Source: Petroclostridium sp. X23 (GTDB lineage Bacteria; Bacillota; Clostridia; SK-Y3). From it: a stretch of DNA of 64,000 nucleotides. The notes below the pieces were generated by a model. That model was not told the DNA's origin and made no database searches. It was given only the letters and a program-made list of their open reading frames with translations. Location: the NCBI RefSeq assembly GCF_030013905.1, contig NZ_CP124862.1:806001-870000 (forward strand). The letters are read 5' to 3'. Of this stretch, positions 55,679 through 64,000 are shown piece by piece. Position 1 is the stretch's first letter. Each line of letters starts with the position of its first letter. A program made the position numbers and the translations under genes.

Positions 55679-55734
55679 ATTATAGCTATCAATTATGAAG
55701 AACTGATGTAGAGATTATGAAGAAGTTATGAAGA
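55679..55734 (-). promoter_or_regulatory. TCTTCA-repeat promoter, site 9 (DUF2680-like, four repeats)
   Basis: Minus strand: TCTTCA (55729-55734), TCTTCA (55718-55723), TCTACA (55707-55712), TCTTCA (55696-55701), each 5 bp apart, N11, TATAAT (55679-55684). The strongest site. Confidence 0.85.
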
Positions 55735-55768
55735 TTGAAATAATTTTTGCTAAATCTAGACATAATAC

Positions 55769-56521
55769 TTAAATCTCATAAGTAGCAGGTGGCGTTACCC
55801 TCTGCAAAAATTGCTTAGTCCTTTCCTCTTTTGGATTCTGAAATATATCCCACACGGTTCCTTCTTCAACAATAACCCCATTATCCATAAAAATAACACG
55901 GTCTGCTACTTCCCTGGCAAAACTCATCTCATGTGTAACTATAATCATCGTGTTGCCGTCTTTGGCAACTTTTTTTATTACAGTTAATACCTCACCCACT
56001 AGTTCCGGGTCAAGAGCTGAAGTTGGTTCATCAAATAGCAATACTCTAGGATTCATAGCCATAGCACGTGCTATGGCTACACGCTGCTGCTGACCACCGG
56101 ACAGCTGAGATGGGTAATAATTTAATCGATCTCCTAGCCCCACCACTTCCAAGTACTGCTTACTTTCTTGTGCAGCTCGTTCTTTATTTACCTTCTGAAC
56201 AACGATTAATCCTTCCATCACATTCTCAAGGGCTGTTCGGTTTTTAAATAAGTGATAATGCTGAAACACCATACCTGTATATTTACGTAACCGATATATA
56301 TCATCTTTATGCGCCTTTTTTGCATCGACTACTAGATCTTCTATATGAATCACTCCACTTGATGGCTTTTCCAAATAGTTCACACATCGTAACAGTGTAG
56401 ATTTACCGGAACCACTAGGCCCTAGAATAACAACAACTTCACCCTTCTCTACCGATAGGTTCACTCCTTTTAACACATGGTTCTTATGAAAATATTTGTG
56501 AATATTTTCTAATCGAATCAC
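55769..56521 (-). CDS. Amino-acid ABC transporter ATPase (polar type)
   Basis: 250 aa: [42 protein letters not shown] and [15 protein letters not shown], the GlnQ/TcyC family. GTG start overlaps the permease stop (GTGA). Probably cystine, judged from the binding protein and cysK nearby; other polar amino acids are possible. Confidence 0.92.
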   Translation of the reverse strand: MIRLENIHKYFHKNHVLKGVNLSVEKGEVVVILGPSGSGKSTLLRCVNYLEKPSSGVIHIEDLVVDAKKAHKDDIYRLRKYTGMVFQHYHLFKNRTALENVMEGLIVVQKVNKERAAQESKQYLEVVGLGDRLNYYPSQLSGGQQQRVAIARAMAMNPRVLLFDEPTSALDPELVGEVLTVIKKVAKDGNTMIIVTHEMSFAREVADRVIFMDNGVIVEEGTVWDIFQNPKEERTKQFLQRVTPPATYEI

Positions 56522-57234
56522 TCAACCATCCTCCTTTCATACCGCCTTAGCCTTTGCTCCAATAAAGCAATAAATTTACTTATAACTATACAAACAACCC
56601 AATAAATTAGCGATACCGCAATGTACACTTCAAAAAAACGAAGCTGTCTGGACCCTATAATTTTTGCCTGACCCATTATTTCTACTACCGAAATGATAAA
56701 TGCTAAAGATGAGTCCTTAATGATGCTTAAAAAAGTGTTACCGAAATTAGGCAATGCGACAATCAATGCTTGAGGAAATACAATACGCTTCATAGTTTGA
56801 AATATTGTCATACCAACCGAATAGGCCGCTTCAATCTGTCCCCGGTCTACAGATTCTATAGCGGCTCTAATAGTTTCTGATAGATAAGCACCGACATTAA
56901 TGGCACAAGCGATGTTAACAAAAACTATTGCCGGTATGCCACTGATATTTATATCCCAGTTATACTGGAGCTTTACATACTCCAGTACTTTGGGAAGGCC
57001 ATAATAGACAATATAGATTTGCACCAGGAGTGGTGTTCCCCTGATAAAAGATATATATAATGCCGCCAATTGCTTCAGAACAGGGATTTGATAAATTTTT
57101 ACAAGTGCAGTAAATAACCCAATAATAAGTCCGCAAACTATGGAAACGCTGGCTATTCCTATAGTAACCGGCAGATAACGTGCTATTTCCGGAATAGATT
57201 TAATCATATAATCCCAGTCAAATATTGTACCCAT
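56518..57234 (-). CDS. Amino-acid ABC transporter permease
   Basis: 238 aa, five helices, His/Glu/Gln permease type with [14 protein letters not shown] and [22 protein letters not shown] (in part: [17 protein letters not shown], the EAA loop). Pairs with the ATPase below it. Confidence 0.9.
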   Translation of the reverse strand: MGTIFDWDYMIKSIPEIARYLPVTIGIASVSIVCGLIIGLFTALVKIYQIPVLKQLAALYISFIRGTPLLVQIYIVYYGLPKVLEYVKLQYNWDINISGIPAIVFVNIACAINVGAYLSETIRAAIESVDRGQIEAAYSVGMTIFQTMKRIVFPQALIVALPNFGNTFLSIIKDSSLAFIISVVEIMGQAKIIGSRQLRFFEVYIAVSLIYWVVCIVISKFIALLEQRLRRYERRMVE

Positions 57235-57310
57235 ATGCAGCCGTCCTTTACAATTATAAAATCTTCACACAAAGTATATTTATTGTTCAAAAATTGCTTG
57301 TTAAATGTAA

Positions 57311-57361
57311 AATAATACTACAGCAATTTCTCTCAAATACTAATATTGCTGTAGTATTATT
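57311..57361 (-). terminator. Hairpin between binding protein and permease genes
   Basis: Perfect 17-bp stem (57311-57327 / 57345-57361) with a 17-nt loop, 23 nt past the stop of the binding-protein gene. Probably a partial terminator or mRNA stabiliser that makes binding protein more abundant than permease. Confidence 0.75.
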
Positions 57362-57383
57362 CTAAGCATGTATATACGTTATC

Positions 57384-58229
57384 TTACTTCTTTGATTCTA
57401 TGTTAGTATAATCTTCTTCAAACCACTGGATAGATATGTTAGAGAGAGTGCCGTCTTCTTTCATTTCAGATAATGTCTTATCAATTTTATCTCTAAGTTC
57501 CTCACCTTGTGCATCCTTACGGAATACAAAATATGCAGGTGATACCTCTACGGGTTCTCCCGTCGGTTCAACATTCAGACCAAGTTTTTTTACATTCTCA
57601 TTAACCATGATAGGATCGTTCAGGTATGCATCGATTCTTCCAGCTTCAAGATCCTGCAGCACTGTAGTGACATTACCATCATAATATTTCAACTCAAGTG
57701 CATTATTATTTTTTGCATTGTAGTCTTCGAGTATCTTTGTAAAAGAATCCCCAACTGCAGTGCCGACTTTTAGTCCTTTTAAATCATCCAGACTTGAAAT
57801 TCCTTGTCTTCCTTTTTTTACAATAATACTCGATGTTGATGCAAAATAGCTATTATCTGTGAATAAATACTTTTTCTCACGGTCTGGATTTTTCGAAATC
57901 TGATTTGCAACAATTTGATACTTATCAGACTCCAGTCCTAGAAACATGCTATCCCAAGGGGTGGGTACAAATTCAAGCTCTATATCATCCAGACGTTTGT
58001 CTACCTCTCTTAACACTTCAATATCATATCCTGTTAACTGGCCCTTATCATCTTGGTATGTAAAAGGACTATATGTTCCCATCGTTCCGACTAATATTTT
58101 CTTTGCCTTTGAGTCAGTGCTTGTGCTAGGCTGCTCGCTAACAGATTTTTGCGCCCCGCAGCCTGTCACTAACGCACCTAATATTGACACTGCTGCCGCT
58201 GTTAGTATTATGTTTTTTGATAATTTCAT
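57384..58229 (-). CDS. Amino-acid (probably cystine) binding lipoprotein
   Basis: 281 aa. Lipobox LVTGC (Cys about 24) and a type II periplasmic-binding fold: GTYSPFTYQDDKGQLTGYD, LRYDxx-type hinge, PTPWDSMFLGLESDKYQIV, DLKGLKVGTAVG. TcyA/FliY-like features suggest cystine. First gene of its operon. Confidence 0.88.
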   Translation of the reverse strand: MKLSKNIILTAAAVSILGALVTGCGAQKSVSEQPSTSTDSKAKKILVGTMGTYSPFTYQDDKGQLTGYDIEVLREVDKRLDDIELEFVPTPWDSMFLGLESDKYQIVANQISKNPDREKKYLFTDNSYFASTSSIIVKKGRQGISSLDDLKGLKVGTAVGDSFTKILEDYNAKNNNALELKYYDGNVTTVLQDLEAGRIDAYLNDPIMVNENVKKLGLNVEPTGEPVEVSPAYFVFRKDAQGEELRDKIDKTLSEMKEDGTLSNISIQWFEEDYTNIESKK

Positions 58230-58257
58230 ATATGATTCTCCTCATTTATAATAATAT

Positions 58258-59064
58258 TTATCTTGTTAATAAACCGGCATCCAAAACATATTGTGACCCT
58301 GTTACAAATCTTGATTTTTTACTTGAAAGGAATAGAACCGCATTTGCAACATCTTCAGGCTCAATCCACGGAACAGGTAAGAGGTTTCCTGCTGAACGCT
58401 CTGCAATTTCTTGCGGTGTTGCTCCTTCCATAGCAGCCAAGCCATCATTCATTGGTGTATTAACACCGGTAGGATGAATGCTAAGAGCCCGGATATTATG
58501 AGGTGCCAATTCTATTGCCCATGATTTCGTAAGCCCTATCAATCCCCATTTTGATGCGGCATAATGTGAAAGCCGTCCCATTCCCCTAAGCCCTGCTATC
58601 GAGGAGTTGCTAATGATAACGCCTGATTTCTGTTTAATCATTTGAGGTATTATGCGGCGCGCTACCAGCCACGCTCCTTTAAGATTGATATCTACCATAG
58701 CATCCCAAGCCTGCTCTGTAAGTTCATGTGACAGTCCATATGCACATATACCGGCGTTATTAAAGAGTACGTCAATCCTTCCAAACTTTTCAATTGTTTC
58801 GCTTACGGCTGAACTAATAGCTTCATCATCTCTTACATCTCCAGAAAAAATGAGACATTCTGAACCGATAGCTTCTACTTCCTGTTTCAAAGATTCAAGT
58901 TCTTGTGAATTCCCAAACGTATAAGAGGGATATTCAATTTGCTTAGCCACATCAAATGCAGCTATATTAGCACGTTCTTTTGCAAAAGCGATGGCTGTAG
59001 CCCTTCCTTGACCGTGTGCTGCTCCCGTAATAAAAATAACCTGATTTGAAAATTCCCTTTCCAT
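58258..59064 (-). CDS. SDR oxidoreductase of the mycofactocin-coupled type
   Basis: 268 aa Rossmann enzyme: ITGAAHGQGRATAIAFAKE (NAD site), NNAGI, active-site YAASK and IHPTGVNTPM. GQGR at the NAD loop and HPTGVNTPM are seen in SDRs linked to the mycofactocin cofactor; no mft genes are in view. Substrate unknown (a small alcohol or ketone). It abuts the AhpD-like gene by one base. Confidence 0.82.
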   Translation of the reverse strand: MEREFSNQVIFITGAAHGQGRATAIAFAKERANIAAFDVAKQIEYPSYTFGNSQELESLKQEVEAIGSECLIFSGDVRDDEAISSAVSETIEKFGRIDVLFNNAGICAYGLSHELTEQAWDAMVDINLKGAWLVARRIIPQMIKQKSGVIISNSSIAGLRGMGRLSHYAASKWGLIGLTKSWAIELAPHNIRALSIHPTGVNTPMNDGLAAMEGATPQEIAERSAGNLLPVPWIEPEDVANAVLFLSSKKSRFVTGSQYVLDAGLLTR

Positions 59065-59606
59065 TACTTATCGCTCCTTTTATGATTCATCTGGTAATCT
59101 CCGAGGTATTCATCTAACGGTACCCGAAGAACGTTATTAAATGTATTAGTTGCTATCATGATACCGGCAAAAGCTGTTAGCAGTACAATCTCCTTTTGAT
59201 TGAAAAATTTATTTAATCCTTCATAAATATCTTTTGAAATATTATTAGGATTTTCTACAATTTGTCTTCCAAAGTCAACAAGCAGCTTTTCTTTCTCGGA
59301 AAACTCAAGTTGGTCAGGATTTTCTCCATTATCAATCAATATTTTTCTAAAAAATGTAGAACAAATCAGACAATCATTTTGAGTAGATATTGCATGAGAA
59401 AAAAGAATAACCTCTCGTTCATTAAGAAAACTCTTAATTTCATCTCTTAGCGTGTACCATTCCATATATGCCTTAAAAGCAGGAACAGAATGGAGGAGCG
59501 TTCTTTTCATATTCGTAATTCTTCCGTTTTTTTCAATCTCACCATCATATTCGTTTTTGACTGTTTCTGACGATGTCTCGTACTCTACCATAGATATGTA
59601 ACTCAT
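59064..59606 (-). CDS. AhpD/carboxymuconolactone-decarboxylase-like protein
   Basis: 180 aa helical protein with NDCLICSTFFRKIL, a C-x2-C pair in the usual AhpD/CMD position. May act as peroxidase-like or decarboxylase partner of the SDR. ATG 59606 has GGGGAGGG upstream; the frame to 59699 includes an unsupported N-terminus. Confidence 0.78.
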   Translation of the reverse strand: MSYISMVEYETSSETVKNEYDGEIEKNGRITNMKRTLLHSVPAFKAYMEWYTLRDEIKSFLNEREVILFSHAISTQNDCLICSTFFRKILIDNGENPDQLEFSEKEKLLVDFGRQIVENPNNISKDIYEGLNKFFNQKEIVLLTAFAGIMIATNTFNNVLRVPLDEYLGDYQMNHKRSDK

Positions 59607-59966
59607 TTTTTTATGCCCTCCCCTTGTTATGTATTGACTCAGAATCCTACCATACATTAAATTTAATGTATGGTTAAGTTTTATTGAATAGTTAACCATA
59701 TAATAAATCCTTAGTATTCCGATATGTTTTATATGTTATAATATTACTACCGATACTATTCTCTGTCAAGTACATAAACTTAAAAATTATGATTAAATCA
59801 TGAACCCCTCCCTTACATTTTTTTATTGAATCTGCGACTAAATCTTCCACTTGAACTACTCCATATAAAACAAGGCTAAATATAAATGAACCTGGAATAA
59901 GTTTTACGTTCAAAAACTATTCACAGGCTCAAAAATGGAGTTGCTTAAACTGTAACTAGATAACAA
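59607..59966. other. Intergenic region without a supported gene
   Basis: The upstream end of the SDR operon. A 73-codon frame (59692-59913) has no ribosome site and no family. No promoter repeat is seen. Confidence 0.5.
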
Positions 59967-61346
59967 TTATGAAGGCTTAGGAAAGCTTATCATTACTTTG
60001 GTTCCTTTACTTACTTCACTTTCAATTTTTACAGACCCTTTATGTGCCTCTATCAAGGCTTTAGTTATAGTTAACCCTATACCTGTTCCTCCCGTCTCTC
60101 TGCTGCGGGAAACATCACCTCTGTAGAATCTCTCAAAGATATGAGATAGATCTTCTTTTGAAATACCGACTCCTGTATCTTCTATCAGAATACTAAACTT
60201 ATCTTTTAATTCCGTTAACCTAACTATAATCTGCCCTTCCTCATTCGTATACTTATATGCATTGGATAACAAATTGATAAAGATTTGATTGAGTCGGTCT
60301 GCATCTCCCATGATCTCGATATCACACTGAATATATTTCTTGATTTTAATATCTTTGCTTATTAATAAAGGCTCAAAGTTGTCTACAACATTATTTAGAA
60401 TTGAAGATAAATTGACCGGCTGTAAATCCAACTTAATTTCTTCACTTTCAATTCTGGACAAATCAGACAAATTCTTTATAAGCTTGGTCAACCGCGTTAT
60501 CTCATCGTGTATACCCAATAACTTTTCTTGTGTCGGCTCCCACACCCCATCCATGAATGCTTCTATATGGCTTTGCAGCGTTGCCAGTGGCGTTCTTAGC
60601 TCATGGGCGATATCGGTCGTTAATCTTTTTCTCAGCACATCTTGATATTCTAATTTTTCTGCTAATTCTTTGATGGATATAGACAAATCATGCAATTCAA
60701 AAGTACCTGTATTTACATCATGCAATTGTGAGTACCTTTCATTTTCTATCAATTTAGCATTTTCTTTAATTGAATAAATAGGCTTCAAGAATTTTTTGGA
60801 TACATGCATACTTAAGATTCCGGCAAGTATCATCGAAAAGATAAAGGCGGCAATATAAACCCCATTAATGGTATATACAAAGCCTCTATCCTGTGTGGTC
60901 ACTAAAATACTTTGGGGTCTCCCTACCGATATAATCCCTAGCTGCTGTTCTTTATAATTCATAGGATAATCTTTATATACTACATTTGTCTTTGAATAAG
61001 CTTTTCTATCAATCATCCCACCCATCATTCCATGCATCATAATATCGGATGTGCCGCTTTCCCATACTACTTGGTTGTCATTGGTCTTAAGCTTTATATC
61101 TATCGCTTCGCTATAGGAATAATGTAATATATTCATAAGCGAACGTTCGTCTAAAATTCCCCCTCCATCTTCATACAGTCGCTCAATGTACTGCACCAGC
61201 TTCTGGTCATCTTGGAGCCTGGATGCCTTCACGTAATTTGTGAAAAAATAATTCATACTAATATTAGAAACTATCGTAATAAAGAGTACCGATATAATTG
61301 CAATAGAAATAAAGTATTTTCTTAACTGATTGTTAATGTTAATCAT
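59967..61346 (-). CDS. Sensor histidine kinase with Met/His cluster in the sensor loop
   Basis: 459 aa: helix 1 (about 12-32), extracytoplasmic sensor (about 40-155), helix 2 (about 158-182), HAMP (about 183-235), DHp with DIAHELRTPLA (His248), and catalytic domain with NLLSNAYKYT, DTGVGI and GGTGIGLTI. The sensor has Met103, Met104, His105, Met107, Met108 and Met111, suited to Cu(I)/Ag(I). Start overlaps the regulator gene by 8 bp. Confidence 0.93.
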   Translation of the reverse strand: MININNQLRKYFISIAIISVLFITIVSNISMNYFFTNYVKASRLQDDQKLVQYIERLYEDGGGILDERSLMNILHYSYSEAIDIKLKTNDNQVVWESGTSDIMMHGMMGGMIDRKAYSKTNVVYKDYPMNYKEQQLGIISVGRPQSILVTTQDRGFVYTINGVYIAAFIFSMILAGILSMHVSKKFLKPIYSIKENAKLIENERYSQLHDVNTGTFELHDLSISIKELAEKLEYQDVLRKRLTTDIAHELRTPLATLQSHIEAFMDGVWEPTQEKLLGIHDEITRLTKLIKNLSDLSRIESEEIKLDLQPVNLSSILNNVVDNFEPLLISKDIKIKKYIQCDIEIMGDADRLNQIFINLLSNAYKYTNEEGQIIVRLTELKDKFSILIEDTGVGISKEDLSHIFERFYRGDVSRSRETGGTGIGLTITKALIEAHKGSVKIESEVSKGTKVMISFPKPS

Positions 61347-62040
61347 GACTATTCCCTACAAACTTATACCCAACACCATATACCGTAACAATATATTTCG
61401 GATCTTTTATATCGTCCTCAATTTTTTGCCGAATATTTTTTACATGTGTATCAATGGTCCGGTCATACCCTTCAAAATCATATCCAAGTGCAATACTGAT
61501 CAATTGACTTCGTGAGAATATTCTTTGAGGATTCTGTGCTAAAGCAACCAAAATGTTGTATTCATTGGGTGTAAGATATACCGTTTCTCCTTTCTTTTTG
61601 ACTTCATGCTTTGGCAAATCAATTTCCAAATCACTATTATTAAAGGATAAGATATCTGCAACCATTACATTACCCTTTGTTCTTCTTAAGATCGCTCTGA
61701 CTCTTCCTACCAATTCTCTAGGACTAAAGGGCTTAGTCAGATAGTCATCTGCACCGATATACAATCCATTAATTTTATCTGCTTCACCACTCTTTGCAGT
61801 AAGCATCAATATAGGTACATCCGACTCTGTACGAAGTATTTTACATATTTCTTCTCCGGATAAGTCGGGAAGCATTAAATCCAGTATCACAAAATCCGGC
61901 TTAATCTCCCTGAATAATTCAATGGCCTTTTTTCCTCTATCAGCAGTATATACTTCATATCCTTCCACTGCCAAATAGTCTTTGACAACGGCCAACAATT
62001 TCACCTCATCATCTACAACCAAGACTTTTTCACTCACCAT
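61339..62040 (-). CDS. OmpR/PhoB-family response regulator
   Basis: 233 aa: receiver (1-120) with acidic pair Asp10-Asp11, phospho-acceptor Asp54 and Lys in TAKSG; winged-helix DNA-binding domain (about 135-230) with RTIDTHVKNIRQKIE and YGVGYKFVG. Forms a pair with the overlapping kinase gene. It is the only OmpR-type regulator in the window, so it is my candidate for the nine 11-bp-period TCTTCA sites (inference). Its own upstream region has no such site. Confidence 0.94.
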   Translation of the reverse strand: MVSEKVLVVDDEVKLLAVVKDYLAVEGYEVYTADRGKKAIELFREIKPDFVILDLMLPDLSGEEICKILRTESDVPILMLTAKSGEADKINGLYIGADDYLTKPFSPRELVGRVRAILRRTKGNVMVADILSFNNSDLEIDLPKHEVKKKGETVYLTPNEYNILVALAQNPQRIFSRSQLISIALGYDFEGYDRTIDTHVKNIRQKIEDDIKDPKYIVTVYGVGYKFVGNSHD

Positions 62041-62106
62041 TACTACCTCCTATATGCGTGATACTGTTTAATTATATCTGCTTATCTTATATTCATCAAT
62101 CTATAT

Positions 62107-62322
62107 TTATACCTTCCCTGTTAATATAGCCTTGTTAACAATTTCAGTAATTTTTTCTCTGTCAATATTTTCATCACTATACACTATTTTTATTTCTTTC
62201 TTTTCCAAATTGATATCAAGCTCTTGTATACCATTCATTCGGCTAAGTGCTTTTGCAACATTTAAAACACATTTATGGCATAGCATATTACTTTGTTTTA
62301 ATCTTACCGTATGAGTTTTCAT
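62107..62322 (-). CDS. HMA-domain protein (CopZ-like)
   Basis: 71 aa ferredoxin-like heavy-metal domain. The usual GMTCxxC is MLCHKC (Cys15, Cys18). Small Cu(I) chaperone candidate, 66 bp upstream of the response regulator, perhaps in one transcript. AAGGA-type site. Its 5' region carries a 13-bp tandem repeat. Confidence 0.85.
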   Translation of the reverse strand: MKTHTVRLKQSNMLCHKCVLNVAKALSRMNGIQELDINLEKKEIKIVYSDENIDREKITEIVNKAILTGKV

Positions 62323-62339
62323 ACCCTATTCCTTCTTTC

Positions 62340-62378
62340 TAACAATACGCGCTAACAATACGCGCTAACAATACGCGG
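62340..62378. repeat. Three tandem copies of a 13-bp unit
   Basis: Unit TAACAATACGCGC at 62340-62352, 62353-62365 and 62366-62378 (last base differs), directly upstream of the HMA gene. Confidence 0.85.
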
Positions 62379-62393
62379 CTTATAATAACGGAA

Positions 62394-62413
62394 GTAATTG
62401 CGTAAGCAATTAC
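62394..62413. repeat. Small perfect hairpin in the IS-like relic
   Basis: 8-bp stem (62394-62401 / 62406-62413) with loop GTAA, within the region leading to the IS200/IS605-like end. Confidence 0.6.
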
Positions 62414-62469
62414 AACACACCATTTCAACGATGCGAGAGATATGCTCACCGCCTGGAAAGTGTAATTGG

Positions 62470-62516
62470 AACCCGCCACCTATAGAGGTGAGGGACATCT
62501 TATCGCCTCGTTATAA
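62470..62516. repeat. IS200/IS605-like end remnant, copy 2
   Basis: Shares the ordered blocks ACCCGCCACCTAT..GAGGT..AGGGACATCTT..CCTCGTTATAA with 48553-48602 (few differences). No transposase gene. Confidence 0.55.
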
Positions 62517-62535
62517 CTTCAATAATATATGGAGT

Positions 62536-62808
62536 TTACTTTGCATACTTATCGATTATCTCAATAATCTCATCTATCTTTTCATCCCCATGTCCTTCTT
62601 CAAAAGCGTGCTTCACACAACTCTTAATATGTTTGTCTATAATTTTGAGATTCGCTTTTTTTAATAATGCTTGAATAGCTAAAATTTGCTTTGATACATC
62701 TACACAATATCTGTCATTTTCGACCATCTTTATAACTGCTTCTAGCTGCCCCTTGGATGTCTTTAACAAATTGAGTACCTGCTTATCCGTATTTTGCATG
62801 CTACTCAC
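62536..62808 (-). CDS. csoR: CsoR/RcnR-family copper-sensing repressor
   Basis: 90 aa, all helical. Metal ligands Cys35, His60 and Cys64 match the CsoR Cys-His-Cys set. Represses copper efflux genes when copper is low. Separated from copZ by a terminator, so it may have its own promoter. Ribosome site AAAGGGTGAG. Confidence 0.88.
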   Translation of the reverse strand: MSSMQNTDKQVLNLLKTSKGQLEAVIKMVENDRYCVDVSKQILAIQALLKKANLKIIDKHIKSCVKHAFEEGHGDEKIDEIIEIIDKYAK

Positions 62809-62856
62809 CCTTTTCTATGCAAATTTACATTAATATCTGCAACACCTATATATTTT

Positions 62857-62882
62857 AAAAGGACTGACTCAAAGTCAGCCCC
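62857..62882 (-). terminator. Terminator after copZ
   Basis: Short GC stem (GGCTGAC / GTCAGTC region, about 62862-62880) followed on the minus strand by TTTT. Confidence 0.7.
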
Positions 62883-62888
62883 TCTACA

Positions 62889-63101
62889 TTATCCTTCGAT
62901 TTTTACTACTTCATATCCGGCATCATCAATGGCAGATTTGAATTTTTCATCTTCAACCTCATGGGCTAATTCTACTGTGGCAAACTTTTTCTGCAAATCA
63001 ACTGAAACCGCCTTCACTCCGCATATTTCCTTTAACGCCTCCTCCACATGCCCTACACAGTGGCCGCAGCTCATTCCCTCAATATAAATTGTCTTTGTCA
63101 C
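62889..63101 (-). CDS. copZ: Copper chaperone CopZ
   Basis: 70 aa HMA domain with IEGMSCGHCVGHVEEAL (Cu(I) site C-x2-C) and YEVVKIEG end. Hands Cu(I) to CopA or CsoR. 100 bp downstream of copA. Confidence 0.93.
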   Translation of the reverse strand: MTKTIYIEGMSCGHCVGHVEEALKEICGVKAVSVDLQKKFATVELAHEVEDEKFKSAIDDAGYEVVKIEG

Positions 63102-63147
63102 TCAAATCATCCTTTCTTATATTATAATTTGTGGTTCATCCACTTCC

Positions 63148-63186
63148 AGAGGCTTGCAGAAGATTCACCTGCTGTAAGCCTCCAGT
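63148..63186 (-). terminator. Hairpin between copA and copZ
   Basis: About 12-bp stem (GGAGGCTTACAG / CTGCAAGCCTCT) just after the copA stop. No strong T-run, so attenuator or processing site rather than full terminator. Confidence 0.5.
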
Positions 63187-63201
63187 TGTGAATACCATAT
63201 A

Positions 63202-64000
63202 TTAATGCAAAGGCTTAAATCTTTTAAGCCTTAAAGCATTCGTCAATACGGACACCGAACTAAATGCCATGGCACCAGCCGCTATGATGGGGTTCAATAA
63301 TGGACCTCCAAGTAAATATAATAATCCCGCTGCCACAGGAATACCGGCAGTATTATAGGCAAATGCCCAGAATAAATTTTGCTTGATATTTCTTATAGTC
63401 TTTTTACTTAACTGCAATGCTGTCGGTACATCCATCAAGTCACTTCTCATTAATACGATGTCTGCTGACTCCATTGCCACATCAGTTCCGGAACCAATAG
63501 CAATTCCTATGTCTGCTTGTGCTAGAGCTGGTGCGTCATTGATACCATCCCCTACCATGGCAACCTTCAAGCCTTCTAGTTGAAGCTTTTTTACTTCATT
63601 TGCCTTATCCTGAGGCAGTACCTCTGCAAGTACTCTGTCAATTCCTACCTGTTTGGCAATAGCTTCTGCCGTCCTTCGATTATCCCCTGTAATCATTGCA
63701 ACTTCTATGCCCATCTTATGCAGTACTTCTATTGCTCTTTTACTGCTTGGCTTCATAACATCCGCTACTGCGATAATACCTGCCAGTTTATCTTCAATAG
63801 CAATAAACATCGGAGTCTTACCTTCTTCTGCCAGCTTATCAGATTCTTTTTGCAACGTAATTTCAATCTTTCTATCATCCATTAACTTCTTGTTTCCAAG
63901 AAGCATCTGCTTTCCTTGAATCTTTACTTCTATACCATGTCCCGGTATTGCTTCAAAATGTTCTAGGTTTAAAAACTCTAAATTCAGTTCATTTGCTCTG
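63202..64000 (-). CDS. copA: Copper-translocating P-type ATPase, C-terminal part
   Basis: 266 codons run open to the window edge; the N-terminal HMA domains and the phosphorylation site are outside. Visible: [11 protein letters not shown] (nucleotide domain), [46 protein letters not shown] and the last two helices with [14 protein letters not shown], the P1B-1 type Cu(I) exporter. Upstream end of the copA-copZ set. Confidence 0.93.
   Translation of the reverse strand, partial: RANELNLEFLNLEHFEAIPGHGIEVKIQGKQMLLGNKKLMDDRKIEITLQKESDKLAEEGKTPMFIAIEDKLAGIIAVADVMKPSSKRAIEVLHKMGIEVAMITGDNRRTAEAIAKQVGIDRVLAEVLPQDKANEVKKLQLEGLKVAMVGDGINDAPALAQADIGIAIGSGTDVAMESADIVLMRSDLMDVPTALQLSKKTIRNIKQNLFWAFAYNTAGIPVAAGLLYLLGGPLLNPIIAAGAMAFSSVSVLTNALRLKRFKPLH

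Noticed and set aside
59692..59913. 73-codon frame upstream of the AhpD-like gene
   Set aside because: No ribosome site, no family, AT-rich low-information sequence.
1..64000. CRISPR array or restriction/anti-phage system
   Set aside because: No regularly spaced repeats with unique spacers and no cas, restriction or defence genes were seen.

Overview
The window looks like chromosomal DNA of an AT-rich, endospore-forming anaerobe of the Clostridia. SpoIVB, a PdaA-type spore-cortex deacetylase and a SpoVD/FtsI-like penicillin-binding protein point to a spore former. A broken [FeFe]-hydrogenase, FeoAB, NhaC antiporters and strong AGGAGG-type ribosome sites fit an anaerobic Firmicute. Genus cannot be read from the sequence. 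Nearly all genes lie on the minus strand.

Layout: 1-7.8 kb holds spoIVB (3' end cut by the window edge), a flotillin operon (NfeD-type protease, floA, small membrane protein), pdaA, an M18 aminopeptidase and a plus-strand histidinol phosphatase. 8-15 kb is a five-gene membrane/MoxR operon with an ABC exporter. 15-21 kb holds a lytic transglycosylase, coaE, polA, a small DUF3006-like gene and an ECF sigma/anti-sigma pair. 21.4-25 kb is a decayed integrative element at tRNA-Leu(CAA): a frameshifted integrase, an excisionase, about 670 nt of non-coding sequence able to fold, and a Tn916-ORF7-like sigma protein. 25-32 kb is a patchwork of accessory genes and gene debris (DUF1540, azoR, cupin, truncated HD-GYP, hydrogenase fragment, DUF2249, two divergent NhaC antiporters, a frameshifted SH3 protein). 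32-56 kb is an envelope region: two class B PBPs, a GH18 hydrolase, SLH-NlpC/P60 and M23 proteins, cysK, PspA, LemA/TPM, Met/His-rich small proteins and a Fur-controlled feo operon with a split FeoB. 56-64 kb has an amino-acid (probably cystine) ABC transporter, an SDR/AhpD-like pair, a two-component system and a copper set (HMA protein, CsoR-like repressor, CopZ, CopA).

The main discovery candidate is a regulon written into the 34-56 kb region. Nine intergenic sites share one geometry: direct repeats TCTTCA-N5-TCTTCA (two to four copies, 11-bp period), then exactly 11 bp, then a TANNNT -10 box, with no separate -35. This is the PhoB/OmpR class II layout. The sites precede a DUF2933-like gene, cysK-nlpC, an M23 peptidase, a Met-rich PepSY-like/SHOCT pair, the pspA operon, lemA-tpm and a DUF2680-like gene. 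Two more are an orphan site and one in front of a gene relic. The only OmpR-type response regulator in the window (61.3-62.0 kb) sits beside the copper genes. Its kinase has a Met/His cluster in the extracytoplasmic loop, and several target proteins are Met- or His-rich. I infer a copper- or envelope-stress regulon, but the regulator assignment is not proven.

Other notable points: a P60-type hydrolase whose catalytic Cys is Ser; homopolymer frameshifts in the integrase and in an SH3 protein; a small CCGG membrane protein with an in-frame TAA; two IS200/IS605-like end remnants; and a 29-bp palindromic repeat.
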